A DNA stretch of 64,000 nucleotides from the NCBI RefSeq assembly GCF_041468085.1, contig NZ_CP121017.1, positions 1,467,501 through 1,531,500 of the forward strand, in the 5' to 3' direction. The notes under the pieces are model-generated. The model saw only the letters and a program-made list of their open reading frames with translations. It did no database searches and was not told the origin of the DNA. The stretch comes from Tistrella mobilis (GTDB lineage: Bacteria > Pseudomonadota > Alphaproteobacteria > Tistrellales > Tistrellaceae). A program made the position numbers and the translations under genes. Positions within the stretch are counted from its first letter, which is position 1, and each line of letters begins with the position of its first letter. Shown here piece by piece: positions 62,498 to 64,000 of this stretch.

Positions 62498-64000
62498 GCC
62501 GGACCTCCGCGCGGGGATGTATCGGGGCCGGAACCCGTCTGATGTCCCGGACCCGTCTGATGTCCCGGACCCGTCTGATGTCCCTGGGCCCCCTGATGCC
62601 CCTGATGGGTGGGGGCGGGCGGGCGGCCACCCTGGGATGCATTCAACGCCTTCACAACCTCTGCGGTGGGGCCGTACATCTGCACCCGGCCGTCGCGCAT
62701 CACCAGCAGCCGGTCGGCGAGACCCAGAATGCCGGTGCGATGGGCGACGATCAGCACGGTGCGGCCCTCGGCACGCAGGCGCTTCAGCGCAATGACCAGC
62801 GCCTGCTCGCCCTCGCTGTCGAGGCTGGAATTGGGCTCGTCCAGTGCCACGATCGCCGGGTCGCCATAGAGCGCGCGGGCCAGGCCGATGCGCTGGCGCT
62901 GACCGCCCGACAGGCCGAGCCCGCCATCGCCGACCCGGGTGTCATAGCCCTGGGGCAGGCCCAGGATCATCTCGTGTGCGCCGGCCCGTTCGGCCGCCTG
63001 GATCACCGCCGCATCATCGGCCTCGCCGAAACGGGCGATGTTGTCGCGGACGGTTCCTGCCAGCAGCACGACATCCTGTGGCAGATAGCCGATCGCCGGG
63101 CCCAGCGTTTCGCGCGGCCAGCGCGCCGCATCGGCCCCGTCGAGCCGTACGCTGCCCGACAGCGGAACCCACAACCCGATCATCAGGCGCAGAAGGGTGG
63201 ATTTGCCGGCGGCCGACGGCCCCAGGATCCCCACGGTCTCTCCCGGCCGGACATCCAGGTCGATGCCACCGATCGCGGGCCGTTCGGCGCCGGGCATGCG
63301 GAAGACGACCTTGTCGAGGGTGATCGCACCCTTCGGCCGCGGGAGCTGCGTTTCGCCCGGGCGTGGCGGCGGGGTGGCGGCAAGTGCCTTCGTGACCCGG
63401 CCCCAGGCATCGCGGGCAGAGGTCATCTGCCGCCACATGCCGACGATCTGCTCGATGGGCGCAAGTGCCCGGCCGATCAGGATCGAGCCCGCGAACATGG
63501 CGCCCGGCGTGATCATCCGCTCGATGGCGAGCCAGGCGCCGATCGCCAGCACCAGGATCTGCAGTGACAGGCGCACGCCCTTGGTGGCAGCGGACCAGAA
63601 GGCGCCGCGTTCGGCGGCGCGGGCATGGCCGGCCAGGGCCTCGACCCGCGCCTCGTTCCAACGCGACACCAGGGCCGGGGCAAGGCCCATGGCCTCGATC
63701 GGCTCCGCCTCGCGGATCAGCGCGTCACTGGCGGCATGGGCGCGCAGCTGCGCCTGACCGGCCGTGGTCGTGGCCTTGCGCATGCTGTATTCGCCGGCGA
63801 TCGCCAGCGCCATCAGCAGAAGCGCGCCGCCGAGCGCCAGCATGCCGAGCCAGGGGTGGATCACCCACATGATCGCGACATAGACCGGCATCCATGGCAG
63901 GTCGAACACCGCCCCCGGCCCCGGGCCGGCCAGGAAGACCCGCACCGTTTCCAGATCGCGCAGCGGCTGGGCCGCCGGCGGCTGGCCGGGCAGGGCCGAC
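62494..64000 (-). CDS. Type I secretion ABC exporter, PrtD-like (5' truncated)
   Basis: Inner-membrane transporter with its N terminus beyond the window end; about 500 residues are visible. The permease part includes AVFDLPWMPVYVAIMWVIHPWLG, a PrtD/AprD hallmark. The ATPase part has Walker A GPSAAGKST, signature LSGGQRQRIGLARAL, Walker B IVALDEPNSSLDSEGE and switch His in AHRTG. The C-terminal 45 residues are a low-complexity His/Gly/Pro tail with three GHQTGP repeats. PrtD-type systems export RTX-like proteins with C-terminal signals; no substrate is visible, and it may lie beyond the window. Confidence 0.93.
   Translation of the reverse strand, partial: SALPGQPPAAQPLRDLETVRVFLAGPGPGAVFDLPWMPVYVAIMWVIHPWLGMLALGGALLLMALAIAGEYSMRKATTTAGQAQLRAHAASDALIREAEPIEAMGLAPALVSRWNEARVEALAGHARAAERGAFWSAATKGVRLSLQILVLAIGAWLAIERMITPGAMFAGSILIGRALAPIEQIVGMWRQMTSARDAWGRVTKALAATPPPRPGETQLPRPKGAITLDKVVFRMPGAERPAIGGIDLDVRPGETVGILGPSAAGKSTLLRLMIGLWVPLSGSVRLDGADAARWPRETLGPAIGYLPQDVVLLAGTVRDNIARFGEADDAAVIQAAERAGAHEMILGLPQGYDTRVGDGGLGLSGGQRQRIGLARALYGDPAIVALDEPNSSLDSEGEQALVIALKRLRAEGRTVLIVAHRTGILGLADRLLVMRDGRVQMYGPTAEVVKALNASQGGRPPAPTHQGHQGAQGHQTGPGHQTGPGHQTGSGPDTSPRGGPA
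62533..62586 (-). repeat. In-frame 18-bp tandem repeat in the ABC exporter tail
   Basis: Three 18-bp units (62533-62550, 62551-62568, 62569-62586; the last differs by one base) encode GHQTGP-type repeats on the minus strand. They lie in the disordered C-terminal tail, so copy-number change would not disturb the ATPase domain. Confidence 0.85.

Overview
The window is a 64 kb piece of a chromosome with very high G+C. Gene order and content point to an alphaproteobacterium, most likely of the Rhodospirillales or a neighbouring group (Tistrella-like is my guess, from gene content only). Clues are the run tolB-pal-cpoB-tilS-ftsH-folP-glmM, hisZ directly before purA, an RpoH with the heat-shock sigma signature, an ScfR-type regulator, and short ArgC. 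Genes are densely packed, ATGA or GTGA overlaps are common, and GTG/TTG starts are frequent. I see no prophage, insertion sequence, integrase, rRNA operon or CRISPR array.

Layout. 1-9025: cell envelope and housekeeping run (Tol-Pal, tRNA-Ile lysidine synthetase, FtsH, dihydropteroate synthase, phosphoglucosamine mutase). 9179-13145: a ThiD-like protein lacking catalytic motifs beside a normal ThiD, an altered PhzF-like protein, and a membrane diguanylate cyclase. 13380-19024: serC-serA, a 35-bp tandem repeat that copies the serA stop codon, then hisZ-purA. 19207-21717: a pseudokinase-like protein with a C-terminal membrane anchor, plus a small membrane protein. 21745-26909 (minus): a complete Liv-type branched-chain amino acid/amide ABC transporter. 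27108-32045: an ScfR-type regulator, a lone receiver domain, a small membrane protein and a symporter-histidine kinase, which together look like a sensing unit for acetate, propionate or a similar solute. 32105-32716: a broken Doc toxin behind an intact antitoxin. 32844-39317: rpoH, rluD, a JAMM peptidase, an RlmD-like RNA methyltransferase and threonine aldolase, followed by tRNA-Glu.

39764-48706 is mostly carbon and nitrogen metabolism: malonyl-CoA synthetase, a FrnE-like DsbA oxidoreductase, an AEC transporter, argC, and an XRE-cupin regulator facing an omega-aminotransferase plus alanine dehydrogenase. The last two enzymes form a logical pair: the transaminase turns pyruvate into alanine and alanine dehydrogenase returns it to pyruvate and ammonia. 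Upstream of argC lies a promoter-like site and a strong orphan terminator that bracket a possible small RNA or leader. Upstream of the aminotransferase lie five 69-71 bp tandem repeats whose second hairpin shows compensatory base changes.

48809-64000: an MFS exporter, a D-amino acid dehydrogenase, a DUF423 protein, a MoxR/CoxE-like AAA-VWA pair, an unrecognised Ala-rich protein, a MacA-MacB exporter, a PPK2 polyphosphate kinase, an MgtC/DUF4010 membrane protein, and a type I secretion adaptor and ABC exporter cut by the window end.

Two themes stand out. Three proteins within 12 kb keep an enzyme fold but have lost catalytic residues (ThiD-like, PhzF-like, kinase-like). Short tandem duplications (15-71 bp) occur between or at the ends of genes at least nine times.
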